Assembly: GCA_013176395.1 (NCBI GenBank) | Contig: JABMLP010000006.1 | Coordinates: 1,054,001 to 1,118,000, forward strand | Length of the DNA: 64,000 nucleotides | Direction: 5' to 3' | From: Venturia oleaginea | Taxonomy: Eukaryota; Ascomycota; Dothideomycetes; Venturiales; Venturiaceae | Part shown: positions 51,678-61,554 of the stretch, one piece after another | Numbering within the stretch: the first letter of the stretch is position 1 | How the letters are laid out: each line of letters begins with the position of its first letter | Translations under genes and position numbers: made by a program | Notes under the pieces: generated by a model | Told to the model about the DNA's origin: nothing | Seen by the model: only the letters and a program-made list of their open reading frames with translations | Database searches by the model: none

Positions 51678-53467
51678 TCACTTCGACTTGCTCTTTTTCT
51701 TCTTCTCGCTCTTCTCTTCGCCCATGGATTCTCTCTTCCTCTTCTTATCTTTGCCCTCACCCTTAGCCGCTGCCTCTTTCTTGGCCTTCTTCTCTTCCTT
51801 CTTCCTTCGCTTCTCAGCGCGCTCTGCTTTTCTCGCTGCCTTCCCGGCCTTCTCCGCTGCCTTGTCGCTTGACTTGGACTTTCCGTTGGTGGCAGGTGTG
51901 TCTGCCATCTCCTCATCCGAGTCATCTTCAGAAGACGAGTCTTCCTTGACCTCCTCGACAAGCTTCTTCGACTTCTTCGACTTCTCTGACTTAGGCGTGG
52001 CAACAGCTGCTGCAACGGCGGCTGCTGGTGCGGCGTCGCCTGCCAATCCATCGGCATCCTTGTTGTATTTCCGTGCTTCCTTGACTTCCCACTTGCCAGG
52101 CTGTTGAATAGCTGGGGTCTGATATTCACGCTGGTCGAATTTGCCTGATCGCCCTTCCATCACGTGTAGTCGGGATTCGACATATCGTCTAGCCTGGACA
52201 CCGAGCGCGCTTCTCTCCTCCTCCGTTGGCTCATCTTCGCCAGCAGTGTGCTCACGGTCCGCACCCCAGTCGGAGAGCGAATCGACACGGAGACCAAGGG
52301 CTGCCTTTGCTGCGAGAATACGGGCGACCTTACCCTTGTTCTTTCCTGAGGCTTGACCGATCAGAGATGCGTGGTAGATGAGACCGTATTTGGGCGTGTC
52401 GTGCTTGGTCTTCAATGCGCGGAATAGGGCCTTCTCAGCTCCGAGAATCTGGATCGTGGAGGCAGGGCTCTTTGCCAAGTTGATCAAGCTGCCGGAGTGT
52501 GCGATCAATCGCGCTCCAACAAGTTCTCCGACGAGTGCGGTCAAGTTTGGTGCGATAGCTTGCATCCGGCTGGAGAGGTAGCTAGACAACTGTGCGCGGA
52601 ATTCAGTGAACTCGACAACCTGCTCGGCGAGAGAGCTGATGTTGAGGAGATCCTCCTCGGTGATTTCTGTACCCATGGAGACCTCTGCGGCGGCTTTGAC
52701 AGCGCCTTCGATCTCTTCTGGCAGAATCTCCGACAAGTCAGAGGAGGCTGTGTTTGAGCGCATGCCGACGTGGAGTACAATGCGAGCATAGGCGACATTA
52801 TCGTTGATAATGCGGGCCATTTCTGGGAAATGCCATCCATACCACTCCTTGACTCTCATGGCGTACATGTTGAGCTCCTTGTCCAAATCGTCGAGAAGAG
52901 AAATGGCCTGGATAATCATAGTATCGACCTTGTCAGGCGAAAACTTCAACTTGTGTCGGGAGAGCGAATGCGACAGACCAAGAGACATTGTGTTGACATC
53001 GGACGGGGATAGTCCAGTAATGAGGGATGGGAGATGCTCGCGAATAGCACGGTAGATGTCGAGGACGGTAGAGTCAGAAATGGGCGTTAGCGATAGACCA
53101 GGGAGCTTATTGATAGCTGTGGCAAGTTTGGGGTCGGCGACTGCGAGGGAAGCTTTCTTTTCGTCCTTGAGACTATCGAGGAGAGTCGAGAGCATGGGCG
53201 AAACTTTTCCTTCGCTGATGGCGGCGGCTTCATTGAGGGCGGAGGTCGCGCTATCGAACTTTGCGAACTGCTTGAGGTTGAGGCTTTGACAGTCAGCATG
53301 CAATTTAGTCGCCAGTATTCTTCACTGAGCAGCACATACAGTCCACATGTTCCCTCAGCAGACTTTGTCGTCTCGGCGATATCAGTGCGCTTCAGCAGCT
53401 TCTTGTCGGTGGATTTGAACAGAGCGTAACCAGCGCTGGTCTCGGACAGAATAAATAAAGGCGCCAT
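51678..53467 (-). CDS. NOP58: Nucleolar protein NOP58 (577 aa)
   Basis: Core protein of box C/D snoRNPs, which guide 2'-O-methylation and rRNA processing in the nucleolus. Exon 1 53467-53340 ([20 protein letters not shown]), intron 53339-53284 (56 bp), exon 2 53283-51678. NOP5 N-terminal domain, coiled coil, and Nop domain ([20 protein letters not shown], then [28 protein letters not shown]) are all present. The C-terminus is the expected Lys/Glu/Asp-rich tail with KKKKSKSK at the end. It shares a 280-bp upstream region with the divergent actin-related gene. Confidence 0.96.
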
Positions 53468-53747
53468 TGCGTATACACCTACGTCGGTACTCAATGTCGT
53501 GGGTAGGTCTGTCTGTGTCTGTAGGTGATTGGGGTTCGTGGAAAGAAAAAAAAGTTCATGGAGCTTTTCGACATGTCTTGGCAAGCAGAAATCATCCCTG
53601 CAATTTGAGCTTTGAGCTCACCACCAAATGCGGCCAGTATTGTAGGAATGCAAGAGTGCGATCAGATGGTATTAAATTGATCATAATGGGAGTGCATGTC
53701 TAAATCTCCTGCCTGATCATACTCTACACACCTCACACCCACTAAAC
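53468..53747. promoter_or_regulatory. Divergent promoter region NOP58 / actin-related gene
   Basis: 280 bp between two oppositely oriented start codons. It must hold both 5' UTRs and promoters; no sharp TATA box was identified. Confidence 0.6.
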
Positions 53748-55334
53748 ATGGCTCAAACCCCCTCCAGCGAACGCAAAGTCTCCGTCGCTCGCACCCGCCC
53801 CTCTGCCTCGACAAACCAACCCTCCGACTCCCTGAGAACCCCCGTATCTCGCTCCGTATCAAGCCTCTACGGCTCACCTGGCTCTTCATTCCGCATTGAG
53901 GATGAAAATCAATTGATATTCGAGTTCGGCTCGAGATACATGCGCGCTGGCTTCGCTGGCGAACCCGGTCCACGATGTACCACACAATTCGGACCCGACC
54001 TTTGGAGACGAGTGGGTGACTACAGACAATGGGAACTGGGATACGAGAAGCAGAGTCGAAGAAAGGTCACCTGGGGTGAGGAGTATGAGCTTTGGAGACC
54101 CGATGTGCAAGGGCTATACTCGGGGGGCCCTCTGGACCAGGGGTTAGTTGAAGATCGGATTGGGAAGTGTGTGAGGGACTGTGAGAATAATTATCTGCTA
54201 CTGGATAATCGGACAAAGAAGGTTGCTCTTGTCGTGCCGTCGAGTTTACCGAGACCGCTGGTCAGTGTTGTGCTTGGGAGGCTGTTCGAAGTGTTACAAG
54301 CCCCGACTGTATCACTACTGCCCAGTGCCGTCATGGCTACAGCTGCGAGTGGAGTGAGGAGCGCTTTGGTTGTTGATATCGGATGGCATGAGACTACGGC
54401 CACAGCTGTCTACGAGTACAGGGAAGTCCTTCAGCAGAGCACGATCCGAGCAGGCAAGAAATTGAGCCAAGAATTTAGCAAATTGCTCGAAGGCGAAAAT
54501 CAACGACAAAATGAAGATGCCGAACAGCTATCTTTCGAAGAGGTCGAAGAAGTCATGACACGAGTTGGATGGTGTCAGGATGCTCAGAATCCAACAGAGG
54601 TCTCGGCCCACATCACGTCCATACCCCTGCCATCGTCACCAAATCCTCTCGAAGTCCCATTCATGTCACTCGCACGACCAGCAGAAGAAGCGCTCTTTGC
54701 ATCATGGACGCCTCTAGAGAAACTCGACGACGAGGACCAACCCTTGCACCAACTGATCTACAACGCCCTACTCCATCTCCCGATTGACATCCGTCAGATA
54801 TGCATGTCTCGCATTCTCCTTACAGGCAGCGTGTCGAATCTCCCAGGTCTCAAACGCCGCATCCTTTCCGAAGTGTCACGTCTTGTGGAATCTCGCGGTT
54901 TCGATCCAGTACACAATTATGGCTCGGCCACCGCTCGGACGAAACAAAAGGTCGATGGTCCTACACCCCTGAATCCGACCATAAAACGTGATGATCCGGT
55001 GGCGGGTCTGGTACCACAAGAGATTGATCAGATCGCCTACACGCTTTCGCAACAAACGTTGAAGGACATCGGACCGCCTCCCGTGGGTGGACGAGTCCGA
55101 GGTATCAATACCCTTGGTGCATGGGCCGGTGCAAGTCTGATCGTCAACCAAAAAGTAAGAGGCGTGGTTGAGATTGAGCGAGAGAGATTTCTGCAGCATG
55201 GCTTGGTCGGCGGTGCTAATGCTGGAAAAAAAGAGCACAGTGTTGTTCCTGAACCGAGATCGAGGCAATCACTAGGTCCGAATGTAAAGGCTGGAGTCGA
55301 CAGAAGTAGTTGGATTTTGGGAGTTTGGGCATAA
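53748..55334 (+). CDS. Actin-related protein, dynactin Arp10/Arp11-like (528 aa)
   Basis: Intronless gene from ATG 53748. After a Ser/Pro-rich leader of about 48 residues, the actin fold starts: LIFEFGSRYMRAGFAGEPGP (phosphate 1-like loop). Later ALVVDIGWHETTATAVYEYR (phosphate 2-like) and ILLTGSVSNLPGLKRRIL (adenosine/GG region) are seen. Conserved ATP-binding residues are altered, as in the fungal Arp10/Arp11 pointed-end subunits of dynactin, which help dynein-driven transport. Another divergent ARP cannot be excluded without a tree. Confidence 0.75.
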   Translation: MAQTPSSERKVSVARTRPSASTNQPSDSLRTPVSRSVSSLYGSPGSSFRIEDENQLIFEFGSRYMRAGFAGEPGPRCTTQFGPDLWRRVGDYRQWELGYEKQSRRKVTWGEEYELWRPDVQGLYSGGPLDQGLVEDRIGKCVRDCENNYLLLDNRTKKVALVVPSSLPRPLVSVVLGRLFEVLQAPTVSLLPSAVMATAASGVRSALVVDIGWHETTATAVYEYREVLQQSTIRAGKKLSQEFSKLLEGENQRQNEDAEQLSFEEVEEVMTRVGWCQDAQNPTEVSAHITSIPLPSSPNPLEVPFMSLARPAEEALFASWTPLEKLDDEDQPLHQLIYNALLHLPIDIRQICMSRILLTGSVSNLPGLKRRILSEVSRLVESRGFDPVHNYGSATARTKQKVDGPTPLNPTIKRDDPVAGLVPQEIDQIAYTLSQQTLKDIGPPPVGGRVRGINTLGAWAGASLIVNQKVRGVVEIERERFLQHGLVGGANAGKKEHSVVPEPRSRQSLGPNVKAGVDRSSWILGVWA

Positions 55335-55487
55335 AGGTTGGAGGGCATAGTCATAGTGTGAGCGTTCAGGTATTATTAGAGCCGATTTGCTGATATCAAG
55401 ATACCCATTCGTCGGCACCAAGAATCTACACGATCTAATCCGCAAATTGTATGTCCTCGGTTGCTAGGTATCATTGATTCCCCATAA

Positions 55488-55766
55488 TCATTTCAAACGA
55501 CGAAGTAACTTTCCCATCATCTCTGGAGGACACACCTTCCTCAACTCTCGCCCTGAGGTGGAAACCCCTCTCAACAATTTAATTATCTTCTTGGCTAGGA
55601 AAATGACATCTTCATTGAATCCACGGTCTACTTTGCTTTGAGTTTGGCTCCACCCCATAACCGAACCTTTGCCACTCATAAGCCATTGAATGCTATGGTC
55701 GTAGTAGGTGTACCCGATGATTTGGTTGCGAAACTCGCGGGTGAGGTCTAAGAATGTTTTGGGCAT
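55488..55766 (-). CDS. Small LPREL-family protein, shortest intact copy (92 aa)
   Basis: ATG 55766, on the strand opposite to most members. It has almost no leader: MPKTFLDLTREFRNQIIGYT holds motif 1 from residue 3. Motif 2 is FNEDVIFLAKKIIKLL. The spacer is short. It may be a minimal form or an N-terminally truncated one; an upstream exon was not found. Confidence 0.6.
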   Translation of the reverse strand: MPKTFLDLTREFRNQIIGYTYYDHSIQWLMSGKGSVMGWSQTQSKVDRGFNEDVIFLAKKIIKLLRGVSTSGRELRKVCPPEMMGKLLRRLK

Positions 55767-56094
55767 TTTCTGGGTTTTGGTGGGAAGATTAGTTTCGAGA
55801 ATTGGTACGTTGGTCTGTCTTTTCGTGGACTCTCATAGCTTGAACTAACTGATTGTATCTCATGTCTAGAGTAGGGCAAACAACTGTGTCACACAGTGCT
55901 GGTTAAAAAAGGCCTGGTATGATTGAAACTTGCAAGTGACAAGCTGTCTTGATGTTCGGCTTCAGATGTCAAGACACCCATGTCGCTCCTTGATGACGCC
56001 CTAACCTTCCCACAGCCTTGCACCGACCTTGGCGATTGTATCCTTATGCGCAGACTGAAATCACATTCCTCCCCGTCGCGTAATCTTTCACCTC

Positions 56095-56583
56095 TCAAGA
56101 AGAACGTTGGATCCCGTATTTGATGTCAAAGGACTCCCAATCCTTTAGGCAAGATTCAGTGTCATCTTCCTCATCCCCACTCAACCAACATGGTCTCGAC
56201 CTGTCCGATTGCTTGAAATTTAATGTCTTCATGTAACCGGGCGTCGACTTTGCCCAACAGCACACTCCATAAAGACACGACTCATTCGACCATTCCAACT
56301 AATCGATCTCGCTATAGGCGTATTCAAGGATTTGATGTCACAGCTCGCGTGGGAGGGAGAGGAAAGATGCTGGACTTTGCCTGGCTGGATTTCGCTTTGC
56401 AATCATTTCGGACGATGTGCTGGCGGGTAGAAATTGTGCGTCTTCTGAAGCTGGTGATCTAGAGAGGAGGTGAGTGTGTTTTCTTCGATGCGACCTGCTG
56501 GTTCGATGAACTGACTTTGTGGCACCGCCATGGTAGATGAGTCGTCGAGGTTGAGAAGCTGCAAGTGGACGAATGAGTTCCAC
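56095..56583 (-). pseudogene. Small LPREL-family copy, two stops
   Basis: SPASFLSLPREL then TGA and HQILEYAYSEID then TAG: motif 1 is complete apart from the TGA replacing Arg. The frame runs on to 56095 without a recognisable motif 2. No ATG opens the frame. Confidence 0.78.
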
Positions 56584-56889
56584 GCTACGACTCAGACGAA
56601 GCCATCACATGACCAACAGTAAGCAGGTGAGAGTATGCTTCATTACAATCGACCTATTCGAACGCTTCAGCTCATCATTTTTTAGGTATTATTATTATCT
56701 TGGATATCCTTCAAACCACTCACGAACAATAGTTCCGACCTTTCACTTCCACCGGCACGCAAACATCCCACTAACCAACTAATCAACACCAGCCCCCTTT
56801 CCCCACCTCACCACATCTCACCAAATTTCCCCTAAATACCTCTAAGAATACCAATCCCCGTCTCTATTCCCTCGTTCAAAGTCTTGTCC

Positions 56890-57415
56890 GGAGCTGTACC
56901 ATAGCACGATACCTACAACGCTTTCCCGCTTCTCTCCGCCATATACCGAAAGTCTTCGCTCAGTCGATCATCCACCTAGCCTAGGACTTGGCTCCAAATT
57001 TCCAAGGAAATATTCCCTTCACCCACCAGCCATACGTAGTTGTGGTTTTTGTGGGAGTATTCGAGGATTTGGTGGTGGATTTCGCGTGGTAAGGAGAGGA
57101 AGTCTGTTCCTGTCTCCTTGGTTGATGATGGAACCGGAGATGGTAATGAAACCGAAGATGGTGATGGAACTGGAGATGATGATGGTGATTTAGCCGGTGA
57201 TGGTGGTGTAGCCAGTGATGGTGGTGTGACCGAGGTTGGCGACATCTTGTTCGTCTTTAGTGATGTGGTTCCTTGAGTTGGCTTTAATGGATGTCTGGCT
57301 GTTTGCGCTGTTGCTTTCTGTGACGCGTCATCTTGTTTATCTTTGGTGACAATGTGGTCTTGTGAGTTGATTTTGTTCGATAGTTGTATGGCTGATTGTG
57401 CTGGTGCTTTTTGCA
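56890..57415 (-). pseudogene. Small LPREL-family copy, stop between motifs
   Basis: Long Ser/Pro-rich leader (repeats of PPSLATPPSPAKSP type), motif 1 TDFLSLPREIHHQILEYSHK, then TAG at 56976-56978. In the same frame VDDRLSEDFRYMAERSGKAL follows, a fair motif 2, and another TAG. The first in-frame ATG lies inside the leader, so the true start is uncertain. Confidence 0.75.
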
Positions 57416-58057
57416 ATTGTGGGACTTCGAAGAATTCGTGATACGAAGTTACGATACTGAAATCCTTCTGAGATAGCTATCTGGAAAGTCTCTTTGACTC
57501 TGTCGGTTATGGTTGGGAGCAAATAGTCTCGCTCAGACTCGCCGGGACCCGAAGTACCATTGTACTTTTGTATTACCAATATACGATCCAGGTAACGCAT
57601 TTCTTCTTCATCAGCTTGTCTTTGGCAAACACATCTAGCGAGAAACCAGGTGCAACAAGGTTTCCAAGCTTCAAGTAGCAGTCTTCTTATTACTTCATTA
57701 CCTATCTATTTTAAGAGTGCACTGCGAACATCATTTTTCTACTAGCTTCTCCTATCCTATGACGCAGCTAAAGAGTCGTTAACCATGTAATACTGGTACG
57801 AAGCATTGCAGTTCCGTTGATTTTGCCAAAAAGTGGCACCCGAATCAAAGCGACGAATTCAACCACGGTCCAGGTTACAGTATAGATACTGCTTCTTTAA
57901 ATATTTAAAGTGCCGTAGTTTCAAGCTTCTCTCTTCACATCCTTCGTTTCTCAAAACATCCGTATAACAAGCTTGAGAATCTCGAAACAAAAGGTACCGT
58001 TGATCTCCATACTCCGGGTTGCAAGTACTAATACGAATCTCAGGTGTTATCGCAACC

Positions 58058-58579
58058 ATGTGCTTCATCGACAAGACTGATTACACGGAATGCGCCAATC
58101 CGAATCACCACAATGAAGCTCGTCAAGTTGACCCCGCCGAATTCGAAGCCAGGCACCCTCAATATCAATACCAACCAATTAGCCCTGGCTACGTCCCATG
58201 CCATTTAGTCCTTGAAGGCAAGCTCTCAGCGAAGCAATGTCACGATCTCCGCGGCCCAATTACGATACGCCCCACTCATCCAACTCACTGCCCTCATTGT
58301 AACTGTGTTCGTTCGGAACAGGGCCATCAAGTCACCTATCGCGAGGGTCGAATCGTGCAGGTCTTCTACTTCCAAGATCCTGAAGTTCAACAGGCGCACC
58401 AGATCCACCAGATCTATTTGCCATTCTGTTTGCTGTGTAGGAATGCATCGGGGGATCAGTTTGGTGGGAATATCACTAGCAAGCCACCGGCTCAGGATGC
58501 GAGGGTTGGGTATGCACCGAGTGGACCTCCTGGTAGGGAGGCTTACGCGAGCCTTAGTTGGGGCCCTAACTTGAGCTGA
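58058..58579 (+). CDS. Hypothetical Cys/His-rich protein (173 aa)
   Basis: ATG 58058 (MCFIDKTDYTECANPNHHNE). Cys pairs at THCPHCNC and LPFCLLCRN, with several His, could bind zinc. No signal peptide or membrane segment. An AG just upstream may end a 5' UTR intron. Proteins starting MC(F/I)-x-D/E-x3-Y-T-x-C are common in fungi but have no known role that I can name. Confidence 0.6.
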   Translation: MCFIDKTDYTECANPNHHNEARQVDPAEFEARHPQYQYQPISPGYVPCHLVLEGKLSAKQCHDLRGPITIRPTHPTHCPHCNCVRSEQGHQVTYREGRIVQVFYFQDPEVQQAHQIHQIYLPFCLLCRNASGDQFGGNITSKPPAQDARVGYAPSGPPGREAYASLSWGPNLS

Positions 58580-59355
58580 GCTGATTCGATCACGACACTT
58601 TACCTCAGCATCGAGAGCCATCAATGTTCGGCACGCAAAGTTTCGACAATTGGCAGGAATTCATCGATACCGACCGACATCATGAGGGTTGCTAGTCTTG
58701 TGCTGAAGACAATGTTGAAGAACCCACTGAGATATGGACATGATTAGAGTTTGGGCATAAATGGATCTTTAGATTGCCAGGATCCTGTGAACAACATTAT
58801 CAGCATATTGGGAGTTTGAGGGTCTGAAAATAGAATTCTTTTTCCTGAATGCTGAAAAAATAATGCAACAGATCCAGTCAGCTGTTGTCTTGGCAGTATC
58901 ATGCCGACCTAAGAAAAACAAATGCTGTGGTTATGAATAAATCAAGGAGAAATTCGTGCTAAGATTTACTGCGACAGTCTCGCCAGACTTAGATCCAGAC
59001 TTGCAAGAGGTTCCAAGACTCTCTATCGCTATCCGAAGTGCGATATTTAATCCGTTGCTTACAAACCCAGTTCTAACTAGGACGGGATCTTTCAATTCAC
59101 AACCCATCTCGCGATCACCACATGCCAGCCTTGCGGGAAACTTGACCTCAAAAATCTCCTCAGGTCATAATACTCCCTCACCTTCGGTCAATTCTTCGAG
59201 TCATCCGTGTTAAAGTCTACTATCTTGTGTTTCGACCAAAATCTCTTTTACAGGGACAACCGGACCTTATGGTCCAAGATCTTAAACCAACAAAAAATAG
59301 CTTACATGCAGCTATAAGATAGCCCCAGATAAAATCTCAAGCACAAGAAACCTCA

Positions 59356-59648
59356 ATGATAACCTCAAACCAAAACACACCTCCCACTCCCACACCATCA
59401 AGCAACCCAATTACATTTCTCACTACCACGAGGACTACGACATCAAATCTTCCTCACCCTTTTTGCAAAGTCGGTTATACGGATTTCTCGGCCTCGATGT
59501 GGTCGCACATTATGAAAGTAGATTTGGGGAGTTGAATGATCGAACGGAATGTTTGCGTGTGGTAAATCCAAGGTTAGTTGATATTGAGTTTGTAGCGGGG
59601 AAAGCGAGAGAGGCGCTTGAGATATGGAGGAAGGGATGGAAATCGTAA
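59356..59648 (+). pseudogene. Small LPREL-family copy, two frameshifts
   Basis: ATG 59356 and a Thr/Pro-rich leader to NPITFLT. The next frame gives PRGLRHQIFLTLFAKS (motif 1), and a third gives LVDIEFVAGKAREALEIWRK (motif 2) to TAA 59646. Two single-base changes of frame explain it. Confidence 0.75.
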
Positions 59649-59791
59649 TGGATTTGAGCAGATGTAGTAATGTTTGATTCGGGGGTGTTATTCTTGATAG
59701 AGTAGAATAATGATAAGTTCCTGGTGATCTGAACATTATCTCTCTGCGATTTTCACACACCCAGACATATTTTCACATATCTCATATTCTC

Positions 59792-59959
59792 ATGGTTGGT
59801 GACAATGTTGCTTGGGAGGATTTTGAGGCGTTCGAGCGTGGTAGGAATGGGCATTGGGCCGGTGAATGGGCCGAGCGGATGAAGGATGCTAATGCGAGAC
59901 GGATGATGGGCGACTGCCATCTTGGAGCCGAGGCGAGTCTGAATTTGATATCAGCTTGA
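59792..59959 (+). CDS. Possible small ORF (55 aa)
   Basis: ATG 59792 to TGA, rich in Glu, Arg, Gly and Trp (WEDFEAFERGRNGHW). No match recognised. It could be chance or the tail of the preceding decayed copy. Confidence 0.2.
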   Translation: MVGDNVAWEDFEAFERGRNGHWAGEWAERMKDANARRMMGDCHLGAEASLNLISA

Positions 59960-60246
59960 GATATTCAATCAAGCACTTGATCAATTCCCAGCTCTTTTCC
60001 ATTATTTCGCTGCCAGAAAAGTGCTCATGGAAATGTATGAGAGAAGGAGGAATACGTGTGGAAGAAGAATGTGAGCAAAAATGAAGCAGCAAATGGCGAA
60101 TGGCAAGTCGTCGCGTACTTTCTGAACAAACAAACCGCGCTTACCCGACATAAACAAACAAACATCTGACACCTCTCTCTCTTAACACAACAATAATCAA
60201 CCAACTGTCTCTGCATTTTTTTCAGCCGCCAGTCGAGAGGCCCACA

Positions 60247-61351
60247 ATGTCCGCCACACAAGACCTCCCGATAAATTACTACACCGTCCTCAATCTCCCC
60301 ACCACAGCCACGGACGAAGAAATCCGAAGAAGCTACAAAGAACTAGCAATAATCCTTCATCCCGACAAGAACCCAAATGATCCGAAGGCAACGTCCGAAT
60401 TCCAGCTGGTGCGTCAATCACTCACTCACCCTGCCATCCTCGTCTCTCCATGATTTCTATTGACTGACACATCACAAGCTTCAAATAGCCTACTCAACCC
60501 TCATCGACCTTTTAGAACGCGCCAAGTACGACGCCGACTTCAAATATACCTACTACCAATCCCGCCACGCCCAAGAGCAATCCCGCCGCGCCTCTCGTAG
60601 CCATTCAAACATCTTCGACCCCGAATACCAATACGCCAGATACCACGACCCGCGCCGCTTCCGCCCTCATTCACCAGCCACGAGACCCGCTCCCTCCCCC
60701 GCCGAGATCTACCTCTGCGAACGCCGCGAAAGAGAACGCAGACGCAACCTCCGCAAAGACGAGAAGTCGTGGGAGAAATGCGCAAAAGAATTTGCCAAAG
60801 CAGAGGAAGAGAAGACGAAGGAGCGTATAGCAAGGGAAGGACCGATACCGGGATGGTTGGAGAATGTGGTTGAATTGGATGGATATGTCAGTAGCAACGA
60901 GACAGTGACCATGGAGGGAGAGAAGTTGATTGATCTCGAGGATGATCTGATCAAGTTGAATAATATTGAGGTGAAGGAGGTGCCTAGGCCAGTATTTCCT
61001 TGTGCGGATGAGGGATGGTCTGAATTGAGCGGGGCTTATGAGACGGCGAAACCGGTTGCGAACGAGTTTTTGGGAAAACATAGCAGGACTGCTTTGAATC
61101 CGGAAGCCAAAATGTTTGAGTCCTTGAAGTGGAAGGAAGATGAGTATGGTAGACCTGGTGAGCGATTGAAGAGGAGAGGCAGTTTGGGCTCCCTTGGCAG
61201 GAAAGCCAGTGACGAAGCGAGGAGGGCCAACAATTTGCCAGCAAGGAAAGAGGCGCCCGCAAGCGCAGAGAATGAGGTCCCAACGAATGGATGGAATAAA
61301 GGCAAGACTGAGTGGGATATCTTCTTTGACAGATTTGAGACTGGTTTGTAA
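60247..61351 (+). CDS. J-domain (DnaJ/Hsp40-like) protein (344 aa)
   Basis: Hsp70 co-chaperone-type protein. Exons 60247-60408 and 60479-61351, intron 60409-60478 (GT...AG, phase 0). The J domain is N-terminal: NYYTVLNLPTTATDEEIRRS, HPD at residues 38-40, then LQIAYSTLIDLLERAKYD across the splice. The HPD triad stimulates Hsp70 ATPase. The rest has an Arg/Glu-rich helical region (about residues 120-170) and a polar C-terminus, with no Cys-rich or class I/II C-terminal domains, so class III. Nothing points to a specific compartment. Confidence 0.88.
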
Positions 61352-61554
61352 GTGTGATCGATCTCTGGGAGGAGCGACAATCTTTTGGAAGATGGCCATT
61401 TTTGAAAAAACAGGATTCGCTTGAGATAAATATTGATTGAGCGATTGAAAGCGAATACTGAGCTGTGAAAAAACGATCCACACCATTGTGGACATGATTG
61501 AGGTGATATAATGAAAACGACCAATGAAATCTATACGGCCTGCATTCTTTCTAC

